64,000 nucleotides of DNA from Streptomyces huasconensis (GCA_004010275.1 RBWT01000002.1:1-64000), one strand, 5' to 3'; shown: positions 38,260-46,955, counted from the stretch's first letter. Translations and numbers: made by a program. Notes: generated by a model not told the origin, from the sequence alone.

Positions 38260-38834
38260 CGGCGGTTCTCCCGTGGATATTTGAGGGCGTCATCGGCCCT
38301 CGCGACCAGGCTGTGCCACGAACTGGACGTGTCGGCGGGCATATTGTCGATAACCTCGTCGAGGACGGAAGCGGCGAGTTCGGCGTCGTGCTCTCGCTCA
38401 TCCGCGTAACTGGTGCGCCCGAAGATCCTCTGGACTCTCTCGCGAGCGATCTCTGGTGGAAGGGCAGCCAGCAGAGCGGCCACCTGATCACTGCGGTGGT
38501 CCAAGAGCACGTGGCCGATCTCGTGCTTGATGACCTGGGTGCGTTGGCGCTGACTGACGGCCTTGGCGTGCCAGATGTGGTCCTCACTGGGGAAAGCCGC
38601 CCACAGCCCACACGGAGCGTCGGCCCCTGCCAGGTCGGGAAGCTCATGGAGGATGAGTGGCCGGCCTCGCTTGGCGGCCAAGCTGGCGCACAGCTGATCG
38701 ATGTCCAAGGGCCGGGAGATTTGGACACCTTGAAGCTGGGTCTCGCAGATGTCCCGGATGCGCTGCTCGCGCTCGGGGACCTCAGTCCGCATGCGCAAGG
38801 CTTGCTCACGCCTGCGGACACGCCGAACAAACAT
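38256..38834 (-). CDS. ImmA/IrrE-like HExxH metallopeptidase-type protein
   Basis: 192 residues. The zinc motif is QVIKHEIGHVLLDH (residues about 102-115), and Glu/His further on (SYADEREHDAELAAS) could supply the third ligand, as in ImmA/IrrE proteases. The N-terminus has GRPLILHELPDLAGADAPCGLW, a domain usual in the Streptomyces toxin or regulator-component family. ImmA-type proteases cleave XRE repressors; here the target is unknown. It is the first gene of the three-gene operon. Confidence 0.78.
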   Translation of the reverse strand: MFVRRVRRREQALRMRTEVPEREQRIRDICETQLQGVQISRPLDIDQLCASLAAKRGRPLILHELPDLAGADAPCGLWAAFPSEDHIWHAKAVSQRQRTQVIKHEIGHVLLDHRSDQVAALLAALPPEIARERVQRIFGRTSYADEREHDAELAASVLDEVIDNMPADTSSSWHSLVARADDALKYPRENRR

Positions 38835-38942
38835 GGGGGGTCCTTACGTACGCGGAAGCATCACGGGCCGGCCTCCTGCCCGAGGCGACGCGATGGCCTC
38901 CTGCTCGCGCCCGAGATGAGGGAGCGGTGGGGGGTGGGGCGA

Positions 38943-39662
38943 TCAGTGCCCCATGGCGGCGCCGCCGTCTACGGGAACAACCGCGCCGGTGATGTAAGAA
39001 GCGTCGTCGCTGGCCAGGAACTGCACAGCGGCGGCGATCTCCGTCGGCTCTGCCATACGCCCCAAGGGAACACCGCGCACAAGCTCGTCCCGCTGGTCCT
39101 GACTCAAGGCCCCTGCCATGTCGGTGCAGGTCAACCCTGGGGCGACAACGTTGACGGTGACGTTCCAGCGGCCCAGTTCGCGGGCGAGGGAGCGGGCAAA
39201 GCCGACCAGCCCTGCTTTGGAGGCAGCGTAGTTCGCCTGACCTGCTGCTCCGTAGAGGGCCACTGCGGAGGAGACGAGGACGATGCGCCCCTTCCGGGCC
39301 CGCAGCATCCCGCGGTGAGCGCGCTTGACCACCCGGAAGGTGCCGGTGAGGTTGGTGTCGACGACGGAGGTGAAGTCCTCCTCGGACATCCGCAGCAATA
39401 GCTGGTCCTGCGTGACCCCCGCGTTGGCGACCAGGACCTCAACCGGCCCGTACGCCTCCTCCACCGTCTTGAATGTGAGTTCCACCTCTTCGGCATCTCT
39501 CATGTCGCAGCGCACCGGCAGGCAGCCCAGGTCCGTCAGCTCCGCGGGGGGCTCGCCCGTGCGATGCGTGAAGGCCACCCTGTCCCCGGCGTGCGCAAAC
39601 GTGCGGGCAATCGCCAGGCCGATGCCGCGGTTTCCGCCGGTAACCAGGATCGTGCGCGACAT
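38943..39662 (-). CDS. short-chain dehydrogenase/reductase, FabG-like
   Basis: 239 residues. It has TILVTGGNRGIGLAIAR (TGxxxGIG), VLVANAGVTQD (NAG), and the Ser-Tyr-Lys catalytic set in LVSSAVALYGAAGQANYAASKAG, plus APGLTCTDMAG and a C-terminal YITGAVVPVDGGAAMGH. This is close to 3-oxoacyl-ACP reductases, but an isolated copy beside a MmyB-type regulator is more likely to act on a specialised substrate. Divergent from that regulator across about 255 bp. Confidence 0.9.
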   Translation of the reverse strand: MSRTILVTGGNRGIGLAIARTFAHAGDRVAFTHRTGEPPAELTDLGCLPVRCDMRDAEEVELTFKTVEEAYGPVEVLVANAGVTQDQLLLRMSEEDFTSVVDTNLTGTFRVVKRAHRGMLRARKGRIVLVSSAVALYGAAGQANYAASKAGLVGFARSLARELGRWNVTVNVVAPGLTCTDMAGALSQDQRDELVRGVPLGRMAEPTEIAAAVQFLASDDASYITGAVVPVDGGAAMGH

Positions 39663-39919
39663 GTACATGGCCTTTCTCAGTTTGGATCACCGCCGGAGGG
39701 ACCGACGGGTTCAGACTGTAGGCGCCATGAAACTTTTGGACATTAGAACATTTCGGACGAGGGGAACTATCACTTCCCCATACAGCGTATAAGGCATCCG
39801 CGTCACGGAACACTCCGGCTCGCTGCCCAGCGCAACCCGCGCCATTTCCGGGATGCACGCCACTGCTAGCCTGTGCTCTCGCCGACAGAACAGCGGGGGG
39901 ACCGCAAGAAATGTGATCC
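39663..39919. promoter_or_regulatory. divergent promoter region, SDR and MmyB-type regulator
   Basis: 257 bp between oppositely transcribed genes, lower in GC than its surroundings (CTTTTGGACATTAGAACATT, 39734-39753). It must hold both promoters and probably the operator of the regulator. I cannot define individual sites. Confidence 0.4.
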
Positions 39920-40785
39920 ATGCCTCAAGAGACGCCGAGCCCGAACACCAACGGAACGTCCCGTTCCGCCCAGCAGCAGACCATTACGCGCGTTTTGCGC
40001 CAGGCGCGCAGCCGCATTGATCCTCGCGATATCCCTGGTTTCGCAGCGGCGCTGGGCCCACGCCACAAGCCGGGCCTGACTCAAAATGACGTAAGCCACC
40101 TGCTGGGGGTATCCACGAAGTGGTACCGCAATCTGGAGCTGGGCAAGCCGCTGAACTACTCACCCGCGTTCTTGCGTTCGGTCCGTCGCCTCTTGAAGCT
40201 GAACGACGCCGAGTGGGACACCATCTGGCAGCTCGTTCACGACCGGAAGACCCCTGACGCCCAACCCACCCGCGCTCCCCGACTGGGTGGCGAGCTGCCG
40301 ACATCCCTGCGCGCCTTTATCCAGGCCCAGCGCTGGCGACGTACCTGTGTGACTACCGCTGGGATCTCCTGGCGTACAACTCCGCCGCTCTTGGCGACTA
40401 CCCGTGGATGCTGCACGGCACCAACGTTATGGAGTGGGCGCTGACTTATCCCGAAGCCCGGACACAGCTGATTCACTGGGAGCAAGACTGGGCCATCCCC
40501 ATGATTGCCCAGCTTCGCCTTCATGCAGAACACTGGGTCGGCGACCTCGGGATGCAGGCACTCATCAAACGAGTCTGCGCCGACCCCCTCGCAAGGGAGC
40601 TCTGGAACTCTCCCCACTTGCCCACCCTGTCCCATCCTGATGCGGCATCGACTCGCAAGTTGTATCTCCCACGGCAAGGGGCGCGGGAATTCGAGGTAAC
40701 TCTGTTGACGATGAGGGTAGATGACCTACCGTCATGTCGGCTCATGACGGTCATGCCAATGCAGGATGCGCCGATCCATTCATGA
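39920..40785 (+). pseudogene. XRE regulator with MmyB-like ligand-binding domain (frameshift near 40335)
   Basis: ATG 39920 starts a protein with an N-terminal HTH (LGPRHKPGLTQNDVSHLLGVSTKWYRNLELG). After TSLRAFIQAQ the frame breaks near 40335 (CCCAGCGCTGG, one base off). It resumes LATYLCDYRWDLLAYNSAAL in a second frame and continues HGTNVMEWALTYPEARTQLI and IAQLRLHAEHWVGD to 40785, the MmyB/MLTR ligand-binding pattern. Such regulators typically control a divergent SDR gene, as here. Corrected length is about 288 residues. Confidence 0.78.
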
Positions 40786-40838
40786 AGACCGCAGCAGCAA
40801 ACTTCCGCATCCCTTAACCTCGCCGAGAGCAGCCGCAT

Positions 40839-41729
40839 TTGGCGCAGCTAGACTCAGGCTCGGTTTATGCGTACTTGCAACCCCAGGGTGGATGGTGCGT
40901 CAGCAATGCTGGCGTCCTCATCGGAGAGGACTCGGTAACTCTCATCGACTGCACCGCGACGCCAGCCACCGCCCGGCAACTCCGGGCAAGGATCAGGGAG
41001 CGCACCCAACATCCGATCACGCGCCTGGTGATCACCCATCACCATGGTGACCATCACTTCGGCGCGAGCGCGTTCCCCGGAGCTACGGTCATCGCGCACG
41101 AGCACACGCGTGAAGCTGTGCTGCGAGACGGCGTAGACCTTCCGGCCATCTGGCCGGAAGCGAACTGGGGGCAGATCACCCTCACTCCCCCGACGCTCAC
41201 CTTTACCGATCGCACGACCCTGCACACGGGGGGCCAGCAGGCTGAACTGCTGCACTTCGGTCCGGCACACACCACCGGTGATGTCGTGGTGTGGCTCCCT
41301 GAGTGCGGCATCCTCTACACAGGCGACCTGACGTTCTCGGGTGTCACCCCGTTCGTCTTCATGGGTTCCGTGAGCGGTTCTCTGCAAGTTCTGGGCGAAC
41401 TCAAGGCGCTGGGTGCAGAACGCATCGTCAGCGGGCACGGACCCATCGCCGACGCTCGGGTCATCGATGAGAACGTGGAATACCTGCGCTGGGTGCAGCA
41501 GCTCGCGAGCGATGGAGCGGCCGCGGGGTGGGAACCGCTGGAAACTGCGCTGCGCGCAGACCTCGGCGCCTTCAGTGACTGGCCTGAGCCGGAGCGCCTT
41601 GTCGGGAACCTGCACCGCGCTTACGCCGAGTTGGCCGGGCTACCCCTTGGCCACCATCTGCCTGTGGGGCCCGCCGTCAAGGACATGGTGGCCTTCAACG
41701 GCGGCAAGCCGATGACCTGCTCCATCTGA
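40839..41729 (+). CDS. MBL-fold metallo-hydrolase
   Basis: 296 residues. It has VTLIDCTATPATARQL, the zinc motif VITHHHGDHHFGAS, the third ligand HFGPAHTTGDVVVW, the bridging Asp in GILYTGDLTFSG and a final SGHGPI. This is the general glyoxalase II/SoxH-like subgroup. The start is TTG 40839 with a weak GAGAG site, so a few N-terminal residues may be missing. It follows the MmyB-type regulator by 53 bp and probably belongs to the same response module. Confidence 0.82.
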   Translation: MAQLDSGSVYAYLQPQGGWCVSNAGVLIGEDSVTLIDCTATPATARQLRARIRERTQHPITRLVITHHHGDHHFGASAFPGATVIAHEHTREAVLRDGVDLPAIWPEANWGQITLTPPTLTFTDRTTLHTGGQQAELLHFGPAHTTGDVVVWLPECGILYTGDLTFSGVTPFVFMGSVSGSLQVLGELKALGAERIVSGHGPIADARVIDENVEYLRWVQQLASDGAAAGWEPLETALRADLGAFSDWPEPERLVGNLHRAYAELAGLPLGHHLPVGPAVKDMVAFNGGKPMTCSI

Positions 41730-41883
41730 GAGGTTGCATTCCGGCCCGGCACGGGCCGGGCCTACGTGTCGCAGCGAGGCACCGGGGAGACCGACCGACA
41801 CCACCAGGAGCATGATCAGCGCTGACTGCCAGGGCCCGCCGCTCCACGTCAGTGGCAGCACCAGACCTCGCGCCTGCAGTCGG

Positions 41884-42348
41884 TCAGCCCTTGGAGCGAC
41901 CGTCGAGCCCCTCGGCCTTGCGGGCCGTCTCGATGACCGACGCGATCATTTCCAGGCTGCCGGCCGACAGACCGTCGGCTCGAGCCGCCAGCATTCGAGT
42001 CGCCAGCGTCTGGACGCCGGCGTTTTCAGCGGCATCCAGCAGTTTGAGTCCGGCGATGACTCGATCCTCATGCTCCGGACTCATCTCATGGAAGAAGTAG
42101 CCCGGCTCCACCCCGAAGTGCTGAGCGAGCGCCTCGATGGTGTTCTTCGTCGGGTTGTCCTTCGTCCCCTGCTTGAGCTGCGCGATCGTGCTGGGTGAGA
42201 GACCGACGATGCGGGACAGTTCGTTGTTGGTGTAAGGCGCCCCCGTGTCAGGGTTCGTCTTCGTCTCGAACAGACGAGTGAGCCGGCGTGCGAACTCTCC
42301 CTGCCGGCTGCCCGGAGAGCTGTCACCGTCGCTGCTGTGTTTCGGCAT
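41884..42348 (-). CDS. XRE/EspR-like repressor of the replication-mobilisation module
   Basis: 154 residues. The HTH is unusually long: ARRLTRLFETKTNPDTGAPY, then TNNELSRIVGLSPSTIAQLK and NTIEALAQHFGVEPGYFFHE, as in EspR-like proteins with a loop before the HTH. The C-terminal helical part is probably a dimerisation domain. I chose ATG 42348 because GAGGAGGA precedes it. It is divergent from the rep/mob genes, with an array of ACTTnAGT palindromes in between, which fits autoregulation and control of that module. Confidence 0.8.
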   Translation of the reverse strand: MPKHSSDGDSSPGSRQGEFARRLTRLFETKTNPDTGAPYTNNELSRIVGLSPSTIAQLKQGTKDNPTKNTIEALAQHFGVEPGYFFHEMSPEHEDRVIAGLKLLDAAENAGVQTLATRMLAARADGLSAGSLEMIASVIETARKAEGLDGRSKG

Positions 42349-42384
42349 GCGGGTCCTCCTCTCATCTGAACGGCTCCACGCAGC

Positions 42385-42655
42385 GTACTTCAGTACACGA
42401 GCCAGCTTCCACTCGACCCTGCGCAACATTTAAGTATTGACAGGCGCTCGACACTTCAGCGAACCTTCGTCCAGGCCCGAACACTTTAGTGCTCGACTCC
42501 AGCTCAGGGGCCGCGCCACAGCGCGTCAATCCTCTGCCGTTCCGGATGGGCCCTCACAGTTGCATGCCGCACACCGAAGGAGAGCCACCCGACCCAGCAA
42601 CCCCAAGACCGGTCACGCGTAGACCGGCGCACTTGTCTCGAACTCTTAAGTGAAG
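42385..42655. promoter_or_regulatory. array of ACTTnAGT-type palindromes (operator cluster)
   Basis: Five related sites: GTACTTCAGTAC (42385-42396), CATTTAAGTA (42427-42436), ACTTCAGC (42453-42460), CACTTTAGTG (42482-42491) and CTTAAGTG (42645-42652). A TTGACA -35-like hexamer (42437-42442) abuts the second. The sites lie between the repressor and the 31-residue ORF and Rep-like gene, the classic position for a switch. Confidence 0.55.
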
Positions 42656-42736
42656 TCTGGACTTGACGGGCGTGTCTGCATATGTTCCTGGTCCCCGCCG
42701 CGCAACTCAGCGGCCACAACCCGAGAGGAGGAAAGC

Positions 42737-42832
42737 ATGAGACAGACATCCAGCACTCATGCGGAATGGGCCCAAAACGCCGTCGCGTCTGAGAGTTGGT
42801 CTCCCTCAGACGCCGACCGGTACCTGACCTGA
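42737..42832 (+). CDS. 31-residue small ORF with strong ribosome-binding site
   Basis: ATG 42737 follows AGAGGAGGAAAGC, one of the best Shine-Dalgarno sites in the window. The peptide is MRQTSSTHAEWAQNAVASES then WSPSDADRYLT. No family recognised. It lies between the operator array and the Rep-like gene, so it may be a regulatory peptide or the first gene of that transcript. Confidence 0.45.
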   Translation: MRQTSSTHAEWAQNAVASESWSPSDADRYLT

Positions 42833-43055
42833 ACGCCCCTGCAAGGGCGTGAGATCACCTACCAAAACCGCAACCGGGTCCTTACCACAGGGCGCCCCGG
42901 GTGCGGCTACTACACAGGAGAGAGTCTTGCATGCCGACTGCCCTGCGCAAAAGGCCGAACTCCCCGGTCGGCGCGGCAGCCCAAATCCCCACCTCCAGAA
43001 CATGTCCGAGGCCCACGCCTCCGTGTTCTCCTCGACAGGGCGGAGGTGAGCGCTG

Positions 43056-44138
43056 ATGGCGCGCATCCGCACCGTTAAGCCGGAGATGTTCGAGTCCGAA
43101 TCACTGGCTGAGTGCTCGGTCACCGCGATGTTGACCTTCATTGGGCTGCTGACCCAGGCCGATGACTCCGGTCGGCACCGCGACCACCCCGCCATCATCG
43201 CCGGACGGCTGTGGGCCTTGCGCCCGGAGCACACCGCCACACACGTCGCGCAGAACCTGGAGGAGCTGGCTGCCGCCGGGCTGATCTGCCGGTATACCGG
43301 CTGCGACGGACGCGGCTGGCTGCACATCGTCACGTGGGAGCGGCACCAGAAGATCGACCGTCCCTCCGCCTCTCGGCTGCCCCGGTGCCCGCAACACCAG
43401 GCGGGCCACAAGTGCGGTGGATGCGGTGCCGCCCAGTGCCCCGATGACACGATGCAGCCCGCTGCCCAGACCACTTCGGCGACATCGCGCGCAGCCCTCG
43501 CCGAGGGCTCGTCGAAGACTCTCGGAGCCCTCGCTCGACCGTCTGAGGCCACTGCCACCGACGTGGCGCCCTTGTCTGGCCCCCCGGCGGCCGGGGCAGA
43601 ATCCGCCTCAACCGCGCGCAGCCCGGCTGGCCCCTGTTTGCCTCAGCCCGGTGTTTCCACAGGTCAGAGGGGAATCGGTGAGGATTCACCGAATCCTCGC
43701 CGAAGCCTCGACGAGCCCTCGGCGTCTGGATCTAGGATCTTGGATCCTGGATCTTCCCTTACGGGGCGCGAGGCGCCCGCGACCGACGCCCTCTCGGTCA
43801 AGGTCTCGGCGAAGCAGCTGGTAGGCGAGTACGTCCGGGGCTGCAACCGGCGCCCTCCGGAGGACTTCCTCGGCCATCTGGGCCGGAAGATCAACTCCCT
43901 GCTCGACGAGCGGTTCGAGGTCGCCGACATCCGCGCCGCGCTCGACAAGCTGCGGGCCAAGGGGCTCAACCCCAGCGTCCTGCCGAGCCTGGTGAACGAG
44001 GTCGTCAACGCGACGCCCCAGTCGGCCGCCGTACTGCCGTCCGCCTCCGGCGCGGGGCCCTGGGCCAGCACCGGCAGCTCGTACACGCCGTATCTCAATC
44101 CCAGCGCCGAGCCGACGACGTTTGGAGGCCACCTGTGA
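43056..44138 (+). CDS. phage/plasmid-like replication initiator (DnaD/HTH type)
   Basis: 360 residues. The N-terminal 100 residues (MARIRTVKPEMFESESLAEC, then FIGLLTQADDSGRHRDHPAI and GLICRYTGCDGRGWLHIVTW) are typical of winged-helix replication proteins in actinophages. A low-complexity linker follows, with a Cys-rich patch (HKCGGCGAAQC). The C-terminal KQLVGEYVRGCNRRPPEDFL and RFEVADIRAALDKLRAKGLN resembles a helicase-loading domain. The ATPase gene that follows overlaps it by GTGA, the usual Rep/DnaC pairing. Confidence 0.75.
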   Translation: MARIRTVKPEMFESESLAECSVTAMLTFIGLLTQADDSGRHRDHPAIIAGRLWALRPEHTATHVAQNLEELAAAGLICRYTGCDGRGWLHIVTWERHQKIDRPSASRLPRCPQHQAGHKCGGCGAAQCPDDTMQPAAQTTSATSRAALAEGSSKTLGALARPSEATATDVAPLSGPPAAGAESASTARSPAGPCLPQPGVSTGQRGIGEDSPNPRRSLDEPSASGSRILDPGSSLTGREAPATDALSVKVSAKQLVGEYVRGCNRRPPEDFLGHLGRKINSLLDERFEVADIRAALDKLRAKGLNPSVLPSLVNEVVNATPQSAAVLPSASGAGPWASTGSSYTPYLNPSAEPTTFGGHL

Positions 44139-44890
44139 CCCGCTCCCGCTACGCCGACCCGCAGCCCGCGATCTCCGAGCGGCTGCGTGAGCGCCTGGAG
44201 GCCACCCTCGCCGATCGCGGCCTGGACCTGGACCGTCCGCTGCCGGACACTCCGGAGCCGATTCCGGCCCTGGAGGCCGCCCAGGCGCGCATTCCGGTGG
44301 ACTACCGCGCCGCGCTGCCCGAGCACCCGGACGTCGCCGGGTGGGTGCGGGCCATCGCCGACAACGCGGTGGCGCCGAACGCCGAGGGTGTCAATCCGCA
44401 CTACGGCACTGCCGGGCGCAGGGAGATTGCCCACGGGCCCAGTCTGCTGCTGTGGGGTTCCACCGGCGCCGGCAAGACGCACGAGGCGTTCGGCGCGATC
44501 CGCGCCCTGACCGCCGCCGGATGCGGGGTGCACTGGCACGCCACCACCGCCGCCGACCTGTACGCCGAGCTGCGTCCGCGCGCCGGGGCGGATCCTGAGT
44601 ACCTGCTGCGGCGGATCATGCGAGTCCCGGTGCTGCTGCTCGACGACCTCGGTGCGGCCAAGCCCAGTGAGTGGACCGAGGAGATCACTTTCCGGCTGGT
44701 CAACTGGCGCTGCCAGAACCGACTGCCGACGATCTTCACCAGCAACATGCCGCCTGTACGGACCGACCGCACCCCCGCGCACCAGCCGGTGCTGCGCGAC
44801 AAGGTCGGAGACCGCGTGCTCTCCCGTCTGTCCGGCATGTGCACCGCCGTCGAGTTCACCGGGCCCGACCGCCGCTTCCAGCGCCACTGA
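44135..44890 (+). CDS. DnaC/IstB-like AAA+ ATPase (helicase loader)
   Basis: 251 residues. Walker A is LLWGSTGAGKTHEAF, Walker B is VPVLLLDDLGAAKPSEW, sensor I is LPTIFTSNMP, and the Arg-rich end is DRVLSRLSGMCTAVEF. This matches phage and chromosomal DnaC-type loaders. GTG 44135 overlaps the previous stop. Probable role: loading the replicative helicase at an origin recognised by the upstream protein. Confidence 0.85.
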   Translation: MTRSRYADPQPAISERLRERLEATLADRGLDLDRPLPDTPEPIPALEAAQARIPVDYRAALPEHPDVAGWVRAIADNAVAPNAEGVNPHYGTAGRREIAHGPSLLLWGSTGAGKTHEAFGAIRALTAAGCGVHWHATTAADLYAELRPRAGADPEYLLRRIMRVPVLLLDDLGAAKPSEWTEEITFRLVNWRCQNRLPTIFTSNMPPVRTDRTPAHQPVLRDKVGDRVLSRLSGMCTAVEFTGPDRRFQRH

Positions 44891-45015
44891 CCCGACTCTG
44901 CGCCACCGATCCCGCCGTGCGGCCCGTCCGCCGCGCCCTGTCCCGCCTCGCCGCACACCGCCGCACCGCGGTGCTGCCCTGCCCGCCTTCCCGCCCGGCG
45001 ACCTCGGAGACTTCC

Positions 45016-45636
45016 TTGCGCTACAAGACCACGAACGACTCCCCCGCACCGGACCTGCGGGGAATCGCCGACCACAGTTGGCACACCAGGGGTGCATGCC
45101 ACGGCATGGACCCGGCCCACGCCGACAAGCTCTTCTTCCATACGCCCCGGGACCACCAGGCCATCGCCGAGGCGAAGCGGACCTGCGCCACCTGCCCGGT
45201 GAAGAAGGACTGCTTCAACTACGCGATCGACAACCAGATCCGCTACGGCATCTGGGGCGGCCTGACCGACAAGGAGCGCCAGCCCTGGCTGGCCAACCTG
45301 AGCAAGCGCCTGGACTACGACCGCGTACGCGCCGCCTTCCAGGGCCGGGACGTCCACTTGAGCACCGCAGAGCGCAGCACCGTCATCCACCACGCCTACC
45401 TGCGCGGCTGGAGCCCGGAGCGTGTGGCCTACCTGCTGAGTGCCGACCTGGACTGGATCCGCGACCTGATGCGCGAGGCCGCCCACGTCATTGAAGACCG
45501 GGACCGTTACTGGGGCCTCGACGAAGCGGACGACGCCGGCGGCGAGCGCCCGAAGGACGACGAGATCCCCACCTCGGACGGCCCCCGTCGGCTGCAGACT
45601 CACGCCCTGATCGCCTCGCTCGGAAAGGCCGCATGA
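45016..45636 (+). CDS. WhiB-family Fe-S transcription factor
   Basis: About 206 residues. Four Cys arranged GACHGMD..RTCATCPVKKDC are the WhiB cluster ligands, followed by the signature IWGGLTDKER. The C-terminal 110 residues are longer than usual and include a second helical, HTH-like region (STVIHHAYLRGWSPERVAYLLSADLDW). The likely start is TTG 45016 after GGAG; ORFs starting earlier run through the helicase-loader gene. It overlaps the DUF2637 gene by ATGA, tying an Fe-S regulator to element replication. Confidence 0.82.
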   Translation: MRYKTTNDSPAPDLRGIADHSWHTRGACHGMDPAHADKLFFHTPRDHQAIAEAKRTCATCPVKKDCFNYAIDNQIRYGIWGGLTDKERQPWLANLSKRLDYDRVRAAFQGRDVHLSTAERSTVIHHAYLRGWSPERVAYLLSADLDWIRDLMREAAHVIEDRDRYWGLDEADDAGGERPKDDEIPTSDGPRRLQTHALIASLGKAA

Positions 45637-46679
45637 CCCACCCCACCGCTGCACACTCGGCCGTCGCGCCCGTCGGAGTCTGGGACCGCCTCGCCATCGT
45701 GGTCCTGGGCCTCGCCGGATGCGCTCTGAGCTACGACGCCCTGCAGCAGATGGCCGTCGCCATCCACGTCCGCGGATTCCTTACCTACCTCTTCCCGCTC
45801 GTGGTCGACGGCTTCATCGCCTACGGAGTGCGCGCCCTGCTGGTCCTCTCCGAGGCCCCGCTGCGTGCCCGCCTCTACGTCTGGGTACTCTTCGGCACTG
45901 CCACCGCCGCGAGTATCTGGGCCAACGCCCTGCACGCGGTCCGCCTCAACCAGCAGACCACTCACTCCGGACTGCGCCTGAGCGACACCGTCGTCGCGAT
46001 CCTTTCCACCCTCGCCCCGCTCGCCCTGGCCGGGGCGGTCCACCTGTACATCCTCATCACCCGCTACCACCCGGCGGACCGCACGGCGGCCCGGCGCGAG
46101 GAGCAGCCACCCGCGGACCATGTGCGGGCGGATCACGGGCAAGGGCTGGCCGAGGGAGCCGGTCCGGCGAGCGCGGACCAGGGTGCCCCGGCGGACCGGA
46201 TGCCGGACCGCGAGCACCCGTGGACCACCGACGACGCCGCACGGACCACGGACCAACCGGCCGACTCCACCCCCGCGGACCACGGCACCACGGCTCCGGG
46301 CCAACGGACCAACCCGGCACCGGACCACGACCCGGACCACGACGCTCCTGCCACGGACCAGCCCGCAGACCCGGCGGACCCAGGCGAGGACGGCTCCTCG
46401 GGCGGACCGCAGGGGGCGCGGACCACGAGCCACGTCGCCCCGGCGCCGAACCCTCGGACCAAGCTCGTGGACCAGGACGAAGTCCCGTGGGAAGCGAAGG
46501 TCGCGGTCGCGCGCAAAGCCGCCCTCGCAGAAGGCCGGATGACCCGCCGGGCCATCCGACCACACCTGCGCAACGCCAACATCACCGTCAGCAACGAGCT
46601 GTTCAGCGACCTCCAGGCCGCCCTGTACGCGGACCCGGCACTCGCACACCTGCCCCGCGACACAAGGAGAGCCCGATGA
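45633..46679 (+). CDS. DUF2637-type membrane protein with repetitive Asp/His/Gln tail
   Basis: 348 residues. Four membrane helices fill the first 145 residues (LAIVVLGLAGCALSYDALQQ, YLFPLVVDGFIAYGVRALLV, YVWVLFGTATAASIWANALH, AILSTLAPLALAGAVHLYIL), the DUF2637 pattern found on Streptomyces plasmids and integrative elements. Residues 150-280 are low-complexity repeats of x-Asp-His/Gln, encoded by DNA rich in GGACC. The end (KVAVARKAALAEGRMTRRAI) returns to normal composition. It overlaps both neighbours by ATGA. Confidence 0.8.
   Translation: MTHPTAAHSAVAPVGVWDRLAIVVLGLAGCALSYDALQQMAVAIHVRGFLTYLFPLVVDGFIAYGVRALLVLSEAPLRARLYVWVLFGTATAASIWANALHAVRLNQQTTHSGLRLSDTVVAILSTLAPLALAGAVHLYILITRYHPADRTAARREEQPPADHVRADHGQGLAEGAGPASADQGAPADRMPDREHPWTTDDAARTTDQPADSTPADHGTTAPGQRTNPAPDHDPDHDAPATDQPADPADPGEDGSSGGPQGARTTSHVAPAPNPRTKLVDQDEVPWEAKVAVARKAALAEGRMTRRAIRPHLRNANITVSNELFSDLQAALYADPALAHLPRDTRRAR
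46116..46475 (+). repeat. GGACC-rich repeat array inside the DUF2637 gene
   Basis: I count 17 copies of GGACC in about 360 bp, most as (G/A/C)GGACCA, where under one is expected by chance at this GC content. One exact GACCCGGA, the octamer bound by the TraB translocase in pSVH1-type plasmids, is present near 46330. Part of the repetition follows from the encoded x-D-H/Q peptide. Confidence 0.55.
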
Positions 46680-46867
46680 AGACCTGCACGCGCTTCAAGC
46701 GCATCAAGAGCGGCTACGAGCGGGACATCACCTACCTGCGCAACCACTCCCAGCGCAGCGCGGGCACCACGGCGGCCAAGACGAGCGCAACGAACGCTCT
46801 CGCTATGAAGTCCCTCATGGCCAAAGCCCTCGGCCGGCACCTCGGGCGCTGCCCCATCTGCGGATGA
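46676..46867 (+). CDS. small basic protein ending CPICG
   Basis: 63 residues (MKTCTRFKRIKSGYERDITY, then the end GRCPICG), basic and Lys/Arg/Ser-rich with a C-terminal C-x2-C. ATG 46676 overlaps the DUF2637 stop, and AAGGAGAG precedes it. No family recognised; the composition suggests nucleic-acid binding. It is followed by a strong hairpin. Confidence 0.6.
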   Translation: MKTCTRFKRIKSGYERDITYLRNHSQRSAGTTAAKTSATNALAMKSLMAKALGRHLGRCPICG

Positions 46868-46903
46868 CCAAGCCATAGCTGCAGGTCAAACCCCTAACCG
46901 ATG

Positions 46904-46936
46904 CGGTGGCCCGGCTTGATGCCGGGGCCACCGCTC
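46904..46936 (+). terminator. strong hairpin after the WhiB/DUF2637 operon
   Basis: GCGGTGGCCCGGC and GCCGGGGCCACCGC form a 13-bp stem with one bulge and a 5-nt loop. It lies 37 bp after a stop codon and 20 bp before the next reading, so it should end or attenuate transcription into the mobilisation genes. Confidence 0.6.
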
Positions 46937-46955
46937 CCACCCTGGAGAACCCGCC

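Noticed and set aside
42663..42686. TTGACG..TATGTT as the rep promoter
   Set aside because: The spacer is only 12 nt, too short for a normal promoter.
46116..46475. The GGACC array as a CRISPR or minisatellite
   Set aside because: Spacing is irregular, units are short and the reading frame is kept; it is within a DUF2637 gene.
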